A program made the translations under genes and the position numbers. Below are positions 1 through 6,049 of a DNA stretch of 8,515 nt, one piece after another. The stretch spans positions 1 to 8,515 of the forward strand of contig JBGTGS010000122.1 of the NCBI GenBank assembly GCA_041746615.1, in the 5' to 3' direction. The DNA is from CAMAXB01 sp041746615 (GTDB lineage: Bacteria > Verrucomicrobiota > Verrucomicrobiia > Opitutales > Opitutaceae). A model generated the notes under the pieces. That model did no database searches. It was not told where the DNA came from and saw nothing but the letters and a program-made list of their open reading frames with translations. How positions within the stretch are numbered: the stretch's first letter is position 1; each line of letters opens with the position of its first letter.

Positions 1-1108
1 CGCTGCGGCCGGCGACATAGAGGGCGGTGAGCTGGGGAATGCCGACACCGGCGACGACGCGCGTGGTGCAGATCGAGCCGGGGCCCTGGCCGACCTTGAT
101 GGCGTTGGCTCCGCAGTCCGCGAGGAAGTCCACGCCGGCCGCGCTGGTCACGTTGCCCGCGAGGATGGTGAGGTCGGGGAAGGCCCCGCGGATGAGCTTC
201 ACCATGTCGCCGACCCCGGCGGTGTGTCCGTGGGCGGTGGATACGGCGACACAGTCAACCGCCTCCTCGATCAGATGGCCGATGTGGGTGATGATCCGGT
301 CGCGGTCGAGTTCGCCACCGGCCTTGCGCACCGGGGAAACCGCGGCGCCGGCCACGAGGCGAAAGTCGATGTCGCGAGCGGGCTTGCGGCGGGATTTCGA
401 TTCGGTGGTGATGCGCTCCACGTCGGAGCTGGTGACAAGTCCGCGCAGGTGGTCGTCGGCGTCCACCACCAGCATCTTGTTGATGCCGATATTTTCGGTG
501 AAGAACGCGTCGGCGGCCTTGATGGGATCCTTGGCGACGGATTTTTCGGAGACGGTGCGGAGGGACTTGCGCGGGGTCATGACCTCGTCGACGCGCTTGG
601 CCTTGTAGCGGTCCTTGACGAGGTTGCCGGAGAGGAGGCCGGTGAGACGGCCGGAGGCGTCGACCACGGGGAAGGTGGAGAAGGCGAACGTGCGTGACTC
701 GATCATGGCGAGCACGTCGCCGATGAGGGAGTCGGGGGAGACGGTGATGGGATCCTGGATGAGGCCGTGGATGTGGCGTTTGACGCGGGCGACCTCCTTC
801 ACCTGGTCCTTCGGGGCCATGTTGTAGTGGATGAGTCCGAGGCCGCCGTTGAGGGCCATGGCGATGGCCATGCGCGACTCGGTGACGGTGTCCATGTCCG
901 AGGAGATCACGGGGATCTGGAGGCGGAGGGCCTCGGAGAGGGTGGTGGAGGTGTCGGCGTCCTTGGGTAGGATGTCCGAGTAGAGCGTCGCGAGTGACAC
1001 GTCGTCGAACGTGAGCCCGGTGGGCAGATTGCTGCGGAAGAAGGCGTCGGCCGGCTGGTAGAACTCAGCGTCGATCGTATTGGCGGGAGTCTTGGCAACC
1101 TTGGTCAT
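1..1108 (-). CDS. guaB: IMP dehydrogenase (GuaB), 3' end cut off by the window edge
   Basis: Oxidises IMP to XMP with NAD+, the first committed step of GMP synthesis, in the cytosol. About 369 residues are visible; the C-terminal part lies beyond the left edge. A roughly 30-residue N-terminal lead precedes the barrel start motif GLTFDDVSL (31-39), so it is longer than in typical bacterial GuaB. DMDTVTES follows at 71-78. A pair of CBS domains lies between about residues 115 and 235 (one begins at VMTPRKS, 177), inserted in the TIM barrel as usual. The catalytic loop GPGSICTTR (342-350) carries the nucleophile Cys347. The start ATG (1106-1108) agrees with a plausible N-terminus, but there is no Shine-Dalgarno motif. 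Two family positions are atypical: Ser290 where Asp normally precedes the [TS]-[AS]-H-G-H motif, and Gln341 where an aliphatic residue is usual. It is divergent from menC. The only AT-rich promoter-like stretch upstream is around 1149-1160, and it is weak. Confidence 0.95.
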   Translation of the reverse strand, partial: MTKVAKTPANTIDAEFYQPADAFFRSNLPTGLTFDDVSLATLYSDILPKDADTSTTLSEALRLQIPVISSDMDTVTESRMAIAMALNGGLGLIHYNMAPKDQVKEVARVKRHIHGLIQDPITVSPDSLIGDVLAMIESRTFAFSTFPVVDASGRLTGLLSGNLVKDRYKAKRVDEVMTPRKSLRTVSEKSVAKDPIKAADAFFTENIGINKMLVVDADDHLRGLVTSSDVERITTESKSRRKPARDIDFRLVAGAAVSPVRKAGGELDRDRIITHIGHLIEEAVDCVAVSTAHGHTAGVGDMVKLIRGAFPDLTILAGNVTSAAGVDFLADCGANAIKVGQGPGSICTTRVVAGVGIPQLTALYVAGRS

Positions 1109-1180
1109 GAGATGCCGCTATCGCTGTAAGGCTTGATCCGGTAAGCGCAAATTTATTTTCCAAGAGACGGCGGTGGCCCT

Positions 1181-1228
1181 GCGTGTGAGCGCGGGGAGCG
1201 GGCACGTTTTGCCCCTGTGCTCACGCGC
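1181..1228. repeat. Nested inverted repeat in the guaB/menC divergent spacer
   Basis: The arms GCGTGTGAGC (1181-1190) and GCTCACGCGC (1219-1228) pair over 10 positions with one G-T wobble. Inside them GGGCA (1200-1204) and TGCCC (1210-1214) pair perfectly around a 5-base loop. On the guaB strand the structure lies 73-120 bases upstream of the start codon, so it could be an operator or part of a long leader. It has no following T-run, so it is not an obvious terminator. Function unknown. Confidence 0.5.
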
Positions 1229-1242
1229 AAGGCTATGACGGA

Positions 1243-1266
1243 AATCGCGGCGTTAAGCGCTCCTAC
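1243..1266 (-). repeat. Possible REP-like extragenic element
   Basis: Read on the minus strand this 24-base stretch begins GTAGGAGCGC and ends CGCGATT, with a short GCG/CGC palindrome around a 5-base loop in between. The layout recalls the GTAGGAGCG...CGCGA type of repetitive extragenic palindrome known from several GC-rich proteobacteria. Only one copy is in the window, so repetition cannot be shown here; the assignment rests on resemblance alone. Confidence 0.25.
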
Positions 1267-1352
1267 GCGGCGGCGCTGCGGCAGTTCGCTATTGGCTCGA
1301 GTGGAGCGGGTATGCAATGTGGCTATTCTGCGGGTGTCCTGCCCGTTCTCCG

Positions 1353-2369
1353 ATGACCCATCGTCTTGCCTATCGACGTTATACGCTGCCTCTGCGCGCT
1401 CCGGTGCGCACGGCCCACGGTGTGCTGGCGGAGCGGTCGGGGTTGATCGTGCGCATCGAGGATGTTGCCGGTCGGGTGGGGTATGGGGAAGCGGCGCCAC
1501 TGCCGGGGTTTGGGCGGGAAACCGTCGATGCGGACGAGGCTGCCTGTCGGGCACTGGGTGATGGTTTGGACGCGGAGCGGCTTTCCGGGATTCCCGCGGA
1601 GTTGGGCTGCCTGCGGCACGCGCTCGAGGAGGCGTCTCGCTTGGATCCGCGCGTGCCGGTGCATCCCTATTTGCCGGTGGCGGCCCTGTTGCCGGCTGGC
1701 CGGGCGGCCTTGGCAAAGGTGGATGGTCTGGCGGAGGCGGGATTTCGCACCTTTAAGTGGAAAGTGGGCGTGGCGGATGCCGCGGATGAGATGGCCTTGA
1801 TGGACGATCTGCTGGCGCGCTTGCCGGAAGGTGCGCGGTTGCGGCTTGATGCGAACGGGGCCTGGGACCGGCGTACGACCGAGCGCTGGCTTTCGCGTTG
1901 CGCCGATTATCCGGTGGAACATGTGGAGCAACCCATCGCAGCGGATGCCCGCGGGGCGGAGGATCTGCTAATGGGGATCGCCGGGGATTACCCGACACCG
2001 GTGGCCTTGGATGAATCTCTGGCTGGTTTCGGAGATCTGGAGCGGTGGATGCAAGCCGGCTGGCCCGGGGTCTATGTAGTCAAGCCGAGTCTGATCGCTG
2101 GGATGGACGCCGCCCTGGCGGCGCTCGCCAAAGCAGATGCCAAGGTGGTGTTCTCCTCGGCGCTTGAAACCGCAGTCGGCGCGAGAACCGCGTTGCAGGC
2201 AGCTTTTGCCTGGGCGGGTGGAGGCGACCGCGCGGTGCGGGCGCTGGGCTTTGGCGTGTGGCCGCTGTTTATGGAGTCACACTTTGACGGACCGTTCCTC
2301 GCGCCATTCATCCGGGCTGAGGATGTTGCCCGGATCAACCCGGAGGCCGTATGGACCGCGCTGAGCTAG
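1353..2369 (+). CDS. menC: o-Succinylbenzoate synthase (MenC)
   Basis: Enolase-superfamily enzyme that dehydrates SHCHC to o-succinylbenzoate in classical menaquinone synthesis; cytosolic. 338 residues, close to the family length. The full active-site set is present: the Lys-x-Lys pair K135/K137 in FKWKVG, metal ligands D166 (LDANGAW), E192 (EQP) and D220 (LDES), and K244 (VVKPSLIAG) on the opposite side. The N-terminal RAPVRTAHG and GYGEAAPLP segments are typical of the capping domain. The ATG at 1353 puts the first strand where the family has it. An in-frame ATG at 1317 has a better-placed GGAG (1303-1306) and would add 12 residues, so the start is not certain. The enolase fold alone could also mean a dipeptide epimerase, but the overlapping menE makes OSBS by far the better reading. 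It is the first gene of the operon, divergent from guaB. Confidence 0.9.
   Translation: MTHRLAYRRYTLPLRAPVRTAHGVLAERSGLIVRIEDVAGRVGYGEAAPLPGFGRETVDADEAACRALGDGLDAERLSGIPAELGCLRHALEEASRLDPRVPVHPYLPVAALLPAGRAALAKVDGLAEAGFRTFKWKVGVADAADEMALMDDLLARLPEGARLRLDANGAWDRRTTERWLSRCADYPVEHVEQPIAADARGAEDLLMGIAGDYPTPVALDESLAGFGDLERWMQAGWPGVYVVKPSLIAGMDAALAALAKADAKVVFSSALETAVGARTALQAAFAWAGGGDRAVRALGFGVWPLFMESHFDGPFLAPFIRAEDVARINPEAVWTALS
2342..2346 (+). promoter_or_regulatory. Shine-Dalgarno site of menE inside the end of menC
   Basis: GGAGG lies four bases before the menE ATG and within the last codons of menC. It is the only near-consensus ribosome binding site at an accepted start in this window, and it fixes the menE start at 2351. 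Its position inside menC suggests translational coupling of the two genes. Confidence 0.7.
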
Positions 2370-3565
2370 CCCGTCTGCTGGGTGCACCGCTGGCGGTTGC
2401 GGAGCCGCGTGACGTCATCGTTTGTGCCGAGGATGCGGAGCGCTTCATGACCGCGTTTGGGGATGGCGTGGCGGCGGGTGGATCGGTGTTTTTGGCGGAT
2501 CCGGCCTGGGGGCCGGGCGAACGCGAGCAGTTCGCAGCGCTCGTGGCCCGGCGCGCAACAGATGACGACGGCCGCGGTTGGCTGGGGATTCCGACCGGAG
2601 GTTCTTCGGGCCGGCTCAAACTGGCCCGGCATGACGAGCAGACCCTGGCGGCGGCGGTGCGCGGTTTTTGCGATCACTTTGGAGCGGGCCGGATCAATGC
2701 TGTCGGCGTGCTCCCCCTGCACCATGTCAGTGGTCTGATGGCGTGGTTGCGCTGTCTGCTGACCGGCGGGATTTATCTTCCTTGGGACGGACGGGCTCTG
2801 CAGGCCGGGGACCGTCCGACTCTGGGGGAAGGCGACTGGTATCTTTCCCTGGTGCCCACGCAACTGGCGCGCCTTCTGGCCGATGATGCGGCCGTGGCCT
2901 GGCTCCGCGGTTTCCGGGCGGTGATCGTCGGTGGCGGCCCGGTCTGGCCAGATCTGATGGAAGCGGCGGCACGCCTGCAGCTGCCGCTGGCCTTCAGCTA
3001 TGGCATGACAGAGACTGCCGCGATGGTGACGGCATTGCGTCCGGAGGAATTCCTGGCTGGAAGGCGCGATTGCGGGACCGCGCTGCCGCATGCGAACGTT
3101 GCGGTTGATCCCGACGGGGCGATCCGGGTCGATGCGGAGTCATTATTTCTTGGATACCATCCGGAGCGGCGCGAGTGGGGGCTGTGGTCCACGGAGGATG
3201 TGGGCAGGTTGGATGAAGACGGACATCTGCACGTCCTTGGCCGGCGGGATGACGTCATCATTACCGGGGGAAAGAAAGTCGATCCGGCGGAAGTGGAGGT
3301 GGCGCTGCGTGCGACCGGAATGTTTGCCGATATTGCTGTGGTCGGCGTGCCCGATCCGGAGTGGGGTGAGGCGGTGGTGGCGTGTTATCCCGCCGGCGGG
3401 GAGGCTCCCGACCTAGCCGTCGCGGCCATGCGCCTGGAAGCGACGCTGACGCCGTTCAAGCGTCCCAAACGTTACCTGGCGATCACGCCCTGGCCGCGCA
3501 ACGCGCAGGGCAAGGTCAACCGTGCGGAAATCCGGGCTGCGGTGGCACGCCAGAAGGCCGGATGA
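2351..3565 (+). CDS. menE: o-Succinylbenzoate-CoA ligase (MenE)
   Basis: ANL-superfamily adenylating enzyme that activates o-succinylbenzoate with ATP and CoA, giving the substrate of MenB (naphthoate synthase). 404 residues, somewhat shorter than E. coli MenE because the N-terminal region is compact. Motifs in order: the P-loop-like PTGGSSGRLK (81-90); SYGMTETAAM (216-225), the A5 motif; WSTEDVGRLDEDG with D283; the hinge region LGRRDDVIITGGKKV; and the C-terminal GKVNRAEIR with the adenylation lysine K388. The start overlaps the last 19 bases of menC and has its own GGAGG. Substrate identity is inferred from the menC linkage and the general MenE look; motifs alone would only say acyl-CoA synthetase. 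Confidence 0.9.
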   Translation: MDRAELARLLGAPLAVAEPRDVIVCAEDAERFMTAFGDGVAAGGSVFLADPAWGPGEREQFAALVARRATDDDGRGWLGIPTGGSSGRLKLARHDEQTLAAAVRGFCDHFGAGRINAVGVLPLHHVSGLMAWLRCLLTGGIYLPWDGRALQAGDRPTLGEGDWYLSLVPTQLARLLADDAAVAWLRGFRAVIVGGGPVWPDLMEAAARLQLPLAFSYGMTETAAMVTALRPEEFLAGRRDCGTALPHANVAVDPDGAIRVDAESLFLGYHPERREWGLWSTEDVGRLDEDGHLHVLGRRDDVIITGGKKVDPAEVEVALRATGMFADIAVVGVPDPEWGEAVVACYPAGGEAPDLAVAAMRLEATLTPFKRPKRYLAITPWPRNAQGKVNRAEIRAAVARQKAG

Positions 3566-3599
3566 ATACTGCCCGCGATCCTCTGTGCTTTCCCACTGC

Positions 3600-3627
3600 C
3601 GAACCCCGGTCTGGGTTTGGGGATTCG
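3600..3627. terminator. Hairpin between convergent menE and the thioesterase gene
   Basis: CGAACCCC (3600-3607) pairs with GGGGATTCG (3619-3627) with one bulged base around an 11-base loop. It sits in the 63-base gap between two converging genes and ends two bases short of the thioesterase stop codon. Only a TTT follows on the plus strand, so as an intrinsic terminator it is weak; it may serve both directions. Confidence 0.4.
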
Positions 3628-3628
3628 T

Positions 3629-4036
3629 TTAGCCGGCGATCCACGCGGCCAGGGCCGGAGGCAGGGGAGTGCGCTGGCGTGATTTGAGCGTGATGCAAAC
3701 GTGGTCGGTGCGCACGCGGGCCGCGATTTTTTCGGGTGGTCCCAGTTTCACGATCTCGAAACTGAGGCGGAAGCTGTTTTCGCTGAGAGTGGTTGGCGTG
3801 ACGGTCACGCGCACCTTGTCACCGGCGAACAAGGGCCGCAGGTAGTCGGCCTCGCTGTGCGCGACCGGCAAAATGACTCCCGAGGCTTCGGAGAAAAACA
3901 TCCGCACGTCGATCCCAGCCGCGGCCAGGGCCTCCTCGTAGGCTTCGTGGCAGATGGAAAGATAGTTTGGAAAGAACACGACACCGGCGGCGTCCGTGTC
4001 GGGAAAATGGATCGTGCGCTGGTAGGAAAACGACAT
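3629..4036 (-). CDS. Hotdog-fold thioesterase, probable 1,4-dihydroxy-2-naphthoyl-CoA hydrolase
   Basis: 135-residue single-domain 4HBT-type acyl-CoA thioesterase. The N-terminal motif FPDTDAAGVVFFPNY places the catalytic Asp at residue 15, equivalent to Asp17 of Pseudomonas 4-hydroxybenzoyl-CoA thioesterase. The following LSICHEAYEEALAAAGIDVR and the RPLFAGD segment closely resemble the cyanobacterial Slr0204-type enzymes, which hydrolyse DHNA-CoA in phylloquinone synthesis. With menC and menE on the facing strand, the likely role is release of DHNA from CoA before prenylation by MenA. The start ATG (4034-4036) matches the family N-terminus. AAGGA lies 13 bases upstream, rather far, inside a small palindrome (4048-4063). 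The frame stays open to a GTG at 4171, but the added residues are Cys/Arg/Lys-rich and unlike the family. A general short-chain acyl-CoA thioesterase (YbgC-like) is the alternative. Confidence 0.8.
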   Translation of the reverse strand: MSFSYQRTIHFPDTDAAGVVFFPNYLSICHEAYEEALAAAGIDVRMFFSEASGVILPVAHSEADYLRPLFAGDKVRVTVTPTTLSENSFRLSFEIVKLGPPEKIAARVRTDHVCITLKSRQRTPLPPALAAWIAG

Positions 4037-4047
4037 GAGGGTCGCCC

Positions 4048-4063
4048 ATTCCTTACAGGGAAT
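4048..4063 (-). repeat. Small palindrome over the weak RBS of the thioesterase gene
   Basis: ATTCC and GGAAT (4048-4052 and 4059-4063) pair perfectly around six bases. On the minus strand the second arm contains the AAGGA that is the only Shine-Dalgarno-like motif of the thioesterase gene, so pairing could hide it. With only five base pairs it could be chance. Confidence 0.3.
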
Positions 4064-4070
4064 CCCGGTG

Positions 4071-4123
4071 CAACGGAAGACCTTAACCGGGAAAAGCCTG
4101 CATTTTCGGCCTGTCTTCCGTTG
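4071..4123. repeat. Perfect 11-base inverted repeat in the divergent spacer before polX
   Basis: CAACGGAAGAC (4071-4081) and GTCTTCCGTTG (4113-4123) are exact reverse complements 31 bases apart. On the minus strand an inner stem can also form between CCGAAAA and TTTTCCCGG with two bulged bases and a TGCAGGC loop, giving an extended stem-loop. It lies 35 bases before the thioesterase start and 50 bases before polX, so it could be an operator for one or both genes or a structured 5' leader of the thioesterase. No known riboswitch consensus was recognised. Confidence 0.6.
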
Positions 4124-4173
4124 GCATTGTGTTGATTTGTGGGTGCGGTCAGTCCGACAATTTTGACGCACCC

Positions 4174-5931
4174 ATGACCAAGAACGAGATTGCCGACGTG
4201 CTGGAACAGATCGGCACCCTGCTCGAATTGAAGGGAGAGAATCCCTTCAAGGTGCGTGCGTATGCAGCGGGGGCACGCGCGCTGGAATCGATTGAGGAGT
4301 CCCGGCTGGTCTCGTTGTTGGGGGAGAAGCGGCTGCAGAGCATCAAAGGCATCGGCGAGGCACTGGCGCAGAAGATCGGCGAACTGCATGCGACGGGCCG
4401 GCTGGAATACTTTGACCAGTTGAAGGCCTCCATTGAGCCCGGATTGGTGGAGATGCTCGACATCCCCGGACTCGGGTCGAAGAAGATCAGGATTCTCCAT
4501 GACAAGCTCGGCATCGCCTCGATTCCTGCCCTGGCCGCCGCCTGTACGGATGGAAAGATCGCGGAGCTGGATGGGTTTGGGGAGAAGTCACAGCAAAAGA
4601 TCCTTGAGGGCATCCGGAACCGGGAGTCTTACGGCCGCCGGCACTTGTGGTGGGATGCGCAGGAGGCGGCCGAAGACATTGTGGTGGGGCTGAGGGCGCT
4701 TCCCCAGGTGGAGCGGGCTGAGGCGGCTGGCAGCCTTCGCCGGGGGCTGGAGACGGTCGGCGACCTGGACTTTATTGTGGCCGCATCCGAGGTGGAACCG
4801 GTGGTCGCCTGGTTCACCGCGTTGCCCGGGGTTCGGGAAGTCACTGCGCGTGGGGAGACCAAGGCCAGTGTGCGCTTTGACGGAGGGATGCAGGCGGACC
4901 TGCGCATCGTACCGGCGGTGCAGTTTGCCTATGCGCTGCATCACTTCACTGGCTCGAAGGAGCACAATGTGCAGATGCGTCAGCGGGCGCTGGCGCGGGA
5001 TCTGAGCCTTTCCGAATGGGGGCTCGTACCTTCGGAGGGGGTGGGGACGGCCAAGGCGAAGGCGGAGCAGCATTGGAGCCTGCCGGCGAAGACGGAGGAG
5101 GATATCTTCCAGCACCTCGGCCTGAGTTATATCCCACCGGAGTTGCGTGAGGGCCTCGGCGAAATCGAAGCTGCCGAGGAAGGGGTGCTGCCGCGGCTGA
5201 TCGAGGCTGCCGATTTGAACGGTGCCTTCCATAATCATACGACGGCCAGCGACGGTCGGAACACCCTCAGTGAGATGACCGCGGCGGCGGAGGCGCTCGG
5301 CTGGGATTACCTTGGGATTGCCGATCATTCGAAGGCGAGTTTCCAGGCGCGAGGCATGACGGAGGAACGCCTTGCGGAGCAGGTGGAGGAGATCCGTGTG
5401 CTCAACCGCTCCGGGCGCTTCAAGACCCATGTGTTTGCGGGGGTGGAGTGCGACATTTTACCGGATGGACGGCTCGACTATGAGGATGACGTGCTTGCGA
5501 CCCTCGACTACGTGGTGGTCTCGGTCCACAGCGCCTTCAGCCAGTCGGAGGAGGAGATGACCGCCCGGCTAATCCGGGCGATCGAGCATCCGCGGACGAC
5601 CATGCTCGGGCATGTGACCGGACGGCTGCTGCTGCGCCGGGAGGGATATCGCGTCGACTCGGGCAAGGTGATTGATGCGGCGGTGGCGAACGGTGTCGTG
5701 ATCGAGCTCAATGCGAGCCCGTGGCGGCTCGACATGGACTGGCGGCACTGGCGCAAGGCGGCGGAGAAGGGTGTGCTCTGCGCGATCAATCCTGATGCCC
5801 ACGAAACGGCCGGGCTTCAGCATGTGCTGACGGGGGTGAACGCGGCCCGCAAGGGCTGGCTGACGAGCGAGCAGGTGCTGAACACGCGCACCCGCGCGGA
5901 GGTGAAGAAGTTCTTCGGCAAGCGCCGGTGA
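4174..5931 (+). CDS. polX: DNA polymerase/3'-5' exonuclease PolX (family X polymerase with PHP domain)
   Basis: Gap-filling DNA repair polymerase of the bacterial/archaeal PolX type, 585 residues, the usual length. The N-terminal 8-kDa-like and fingers region holds helix-hairpin-helix motifs at about 57-71 (IKGIGEALAQKIG), 95-105 (LDIPGLGSKKI) and 132-144. The palm has GS at 186-187 and the catalytic aspartates D197, D199 (GDLD) and D242 (ADLRIV), so polymerase activity should be intact. The C-terminal PHP domain keeps its metal ligands: H353 and H355 (FHNHT), D384 and H385 (ADHS), E425, H452, H480, and D541 and H543 (NPDAH). This predicts the Mn-dependent 3'-5' exonuclease/AP-site processing known for the family. 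The ATG at 4174 matches the family start MTKNEIADVLE. It lacks a Shine-Dalgarno motif, and an in-frame GTG at 4129 would add 15 unrelated residues. Transcribed alone, divergent from the thioesterase gene. Confidence 0.95.
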   Translation: MTKNEIADVLEQIGTLLELKGENPFKVRAYAAGARALESIEESRLVSLLGEKRLQSIKGIGEALAQKIGELHATGRLEYFDQLKASIEPGLVEMLDIPGLGSKKIRILHDKLGIASIPALAAACTDGKIAELDGFGEKSQQKILEGIRNRESYGRRHLWWDAQEAAEDIVVGLRALPQVERAEAAGSLRRGLETVGDLDFIVAASEVEPVVAWFTALPGVREVTARGETKASVRFDGGMQADLRIVPAVQFAYALHHFTGSKEHNVQMRQRALARDLSLSEWGLVPSEGVGTAKAKAEQHWSLPAKTEEDIFQHLGLSYIPPELREGLGEIEAAEEGVLPRLIEAADLNGAFHNHTTASDGRNTLSEMTAAAEALGWDYLGIADHSKASFQARGMTEERLAEQVEEIRVLNRSGRFKTHVFAGVECDILPDGRLDYEDDVLATLDYVVVSVHSAFSQSEEEMTARLIRAIEHPRTTMLGHVTGRLLLRREGYRVDSGKVIDAAVANGVVIELNASPWRLDMDWRHWRKAAEKGVLCAINPDAHETAGLQHVLTGVNAARKGWLTSEQVLNTRTRAEVKKFFGKRR

Positions 5932-6022
5932 AGGGACTTCAGGGACGGAAGGGACGGAAAGGACGGCAAGCGCAGGCCTTGGGGTTTTGGTCCCTTCCGT
6001 CCTTTCGGTCCCTTCCGTCCCT
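5932..6022. repeat. 9-base repeat array forming a 26-bp imperfect hairpin
   Basis: The left half is four 9-base units from 5932 (AGGGACTTC, AGGGACGGA twice, AAGGACGGC). The right half is four 9-base units of the complementary type from 5989, including two copies of GGTCCCTTCCGTCC 18 bases apart. Left arm 5941-5966 pairs with right arm 5997-6022 over 26 positions with a single G-G mismatch (5956/6007), around a 30-base loop. It fills most of the gap between convergent polX and the sugar transferase gene, starting immediately after the polX stop. It probably acts at least as a two-way transcription stop or mRNA 3'-end stabiliser. Confidence 0.85.
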
Positions 6023-6049
6023 TGTCGACAGCGGGCGCACTCTCTCCGC

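Noticed and set aside
1217..1561. Plus-strand open frame of 114 codons starting in the guaB/menC spacer
   Set aside because: It runs through the hairpin and into menC in another frame, has no recognisable domain and an Arg/Cys/Ser-rich composition typical of out-of-frame reading in GC-rich DNA.
1353..2369. Dipeptide (Ala-Glu) epimerase instead of MenC
   Set aside because: The enolase-superfamily residues are shared, but overlap with a MenE-like ligase and the nearby thioesterase make o-succinylbenzoate synthase the better call.
4071..4123. Known riboswitch (cyclic di-GMP, purine or SAM type) in the divergent spacer
   Set aside because: The conserved cores of those classes were not seen; only the stem pairing is supported.
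4037..4171. N-terminal extension of the thioesterase to a GTG at 4171
   Set aside because: The 45 added residues are Cys/Arg/Lys-rich, run across the 11-base inverted repeat and have no match to the family, whose N-terminus fits the ATG at 4036.
4588..5430. Minus-strand open frame of 280 codons opposite polX
   Set aside because: It lies wholly inside polX, whose catalytic motifs are intact; the product is His/Arg/Leu-rich without a known fold.
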